The translations under genes and the position numbers were made by a program. A DNA stretch of 5,145 nucleotides from NCBI GenBank assembly GCA_028690275.1, contig JAQVBN010000046.1, positions 1 to 5,145 of the forward strand, given 5' to 3'. Shown piece after piece: positions 4,151 to 5,145 of this stretch (its first letter is position 1; each line of letters starts with the position of its first letter). Below the pieces are notes generated by a model. It did no database searches, was not told where the DNA came from, and saw nothing but the letters and a program-made list of their open reading frames with translations. The DNA is from Minisyncoccota bacterium. Lineage in GTDB: Bacteria > Patescibacteriota > Minisyncoccia > Minisyncoccales > Minisyncoccaceae.

Positions 4151-5144
4151 TTTTGCAGTCAGGACAAAGCCATTCTCTTATTTTTAGAGTTAAGTCTGAT
4201 TTATAGTATCCACAGACATTGCAGATTTTAGAAGAAGGCTCAAAAGTACCTATTCTTAGAATAGTTTTGCCTGTCCATTCTGATTTATATTCAAGTTTCG
4301 TTACGAAGCTTGACCAACCTGCATCTGAAATACATTGAGCAAGACAATGATTCTTTACCATACCTTTAACATTCAGAGTTTCCAGCGCAATCGCTTGGTT
4401 CTCGCTGATAAGTTTAGAAGAGAGTTTATGCTGGAAATCGTTTCTCTGATTTGTGATTTTCTCATGTAATCGAGCTAATTTAAGTTTTGATTTCTTCCAA
4501 TTGTTAGAGCCTTTTACTTTTCGACTAAGTTTTTTAGAAAGAACTTTCATTTTTTGGAGTGAGTTCTTTAGATATTTAGGATTCTCAAACTTCTCACCGT
4601 TGGAAAGTATAGCAGAGTCCTTAATTCCAAGATCAACTCCGATAGTTGAACTTTCGTTAAAGGGTATTTTTCCAGGTAATTCTTTACCGTCGTCTACCAG
4701 AATAGAAATGAAGTATTTTCCTGTCGGCGTTCTTGTAACAGTTGCAGTTTTACAAGTTCCCTCAAAGGCTCTTGAGATTACTATTTTCACATTTCCAATT
4801 TTAGGAAGCTTGATTAATTGCTTCTCAAAATCTACTGTGTAATGCTGAGGTATTTGAAAACTCTGAACCGGATTTTTCTTTGATTTAAACTTAGGAAATC
4901 CCTTCTTTTCTCTAAAGAATCTAGTGAAAGCAGATTCCATGTTTTTATTTGTCTGCTGAAGTGATTGTGAATTTACTTCCTTTAACCAAGGGTTCTCAGC
5001 TTTCAATCCTTTCAGCATATAATTAAGATCATAAGCTGATAGCTTTTCCTTAGAAGTTTCATAGTACCGTATTTTGTTTTCTAAAGCCCAATTATAGACG
5101 AATCTACATCCTCCGATATGCTGAACAATTTTCTTTTCTTGTTC
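4071..5144 (-). CDS. tnpB: TnpB RNA-guided nuclease of IS200/IS605 element (5' partial)
   Basis: The frame runs from the right edge of the window to a TAG whose complement is 4071-4073. It gives 357 visible residues; an internal ATG at 5018 would shorten it by 42, but the upstream residues (QHIGGCRFVYNWALENK) are the conserved TnpB N-terminus. Only about 10-15 residues should be missing. The OrfB core includes GNVKIVISRAFEG. RuvC motifs are complete: I, STIGVDLGIKD with D171; II, AIALETLNVKGM with E255; III, HDRDVNAAINI (D335/D337). A zinc ribbon sits between II and III (C308, C311, C327, C330; CNVC and CPDC). TnpB cuts DNA next to a short target-adjacent motif under omega RNA guidance, which helps the element persist at its donor site. 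It is related to the ancestor of Cas12. Nothing suggests inactivation in the visible part. The transcript runs into the structured right end. Confidence 0.95.
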   Translation of the reverse strand, partial: EQEKKIVQHIGGCRFVYNWALENKIRYYETSKEKLSAYDLNYMLKGLKAENPWLKEVNSQSLQQTNKNMESAFTRFFREKKGFPKFKSKKNPVQSFQIPQHYTVDFEKQLIKLPKIGNVKIVISRAFEGTCKTATVTRTPTGKYFISILVDDGKELPGKIPFNESSTIGVDLGIKDSAILSNGEKFENPKYLKNSLQKMKVLSKKLSRKVKGSNNWKKSKLKLARLHEKITNQRNDFQHKLSSKLISENQAIALETLNVKGMVKNHCLAQCISDAGWSSFVTKLEYKSEWTGKTILRIGTFEPSSKICNVCGYYKSDLTLKIREWLCPDCKTKHDRDVNAAINIKKFALQTQNLISP

Positions 5145-5145
5145 T

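Larger units (their letters stand above)
3986..5145 (-). mobile_element. IS200/IS605-family insertion sequence, right-hand part
   Basis: The element is recognised from its tnpB gene and its right end. The right end, read on the minus strand, finishes with a CCCCG...CGGGG hairpin followed by TAGTTCA, typical of archaeal IS605/IS1341-like ends. The boundary is placed near 3986, uncertain by a few bases, because this family makes no target duplication or terminal inverted repeats. The left end and any tnpA lie beyond 5145, so I cannot say whether it is autonomous. It has inserted in the 3' part of the gene starting at 3793. Confidence 0.8.

Noticed and set aside
4453..4842. Plus-strand frame inside tnpB
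   Set aside because: It is antisense to conserved TnpB coding sequence, including the RuvC-I motif, and its translation has no recognisable domain.
1..5145. CRISPR array, tRNA or rRNA genes
   Set aside because: I saw no regularly spaced direct repeats, no cloverleaf-like sequence and no rRNA-like conserved blocks on either strand.

Overview
The window looks like an accessory region of a methanogenic archaeon, most likely Methanosarcina or a close relative. The reasons are AT-rich DNA, archaeal-type ribosome binding sites close to GGAGGTGAT, T-rich intergenic tracts, a ribbon-helix-helix/coiled-coil protein ending in WWKFW, and an archaeal-type IS200/IS605 TnpB. The genus is inferred from style and remembered family patterns, not from a database search. 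No core metabolic, ribosomal or tRNA gene is present.

Positions 2 to 3308 form a gene train, all on the + strand. It starts with the C-terminal part of a cysteine-containing protein that has a Lys-rich then Glu/Asp-rich linker and a possible transglutaminase-like domain. A 514-residue AAA+ ATPase of the BrxL family (TIGR02688 type) follows; it has intact nucleotide-binding motifs but stops where the Lon-protease-like C-terminal domain should begin. Downstream are a 97-residue single-pass membrane protein with a Glu-rich tail, a micro-gene apparently split by a one-base indel in a T7 run, a 52-residue and a 61-residue membrane protein joined by an ATGA overlap, and a 36-residue Cys-rich protein. 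No other BREX gene (brxA, brxB, brxC, pglX, pglZ) is present. The most novel candidate here is therefore a Lon-less BrxL-like ATPase packaged with small membrane proteins. This grouping is an inference from gene order.

Positions 3337 to 3792 hold a minus-strand ribbon-helix-helix regulator-like gene and a short divergent promoter region. The + strand gene opposite it (from 3793) encodes a small unknown protein. Its last ten or so codons and its stop codon lie in the right end of an insertion sequence.

Positions from about 3986 to the window end are the right-hand part of an IS200/IS605-family element on the minus strand. It has a near-complete tnpB with all RuvC catalytic residues and the zinc ribbon. 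Its structured 3' end carries several hairpins and probably gives rise to the omega RNA (reRNA) that guides TnpB. The 5' end of tnpB and the left end of the element lie beyond the window.
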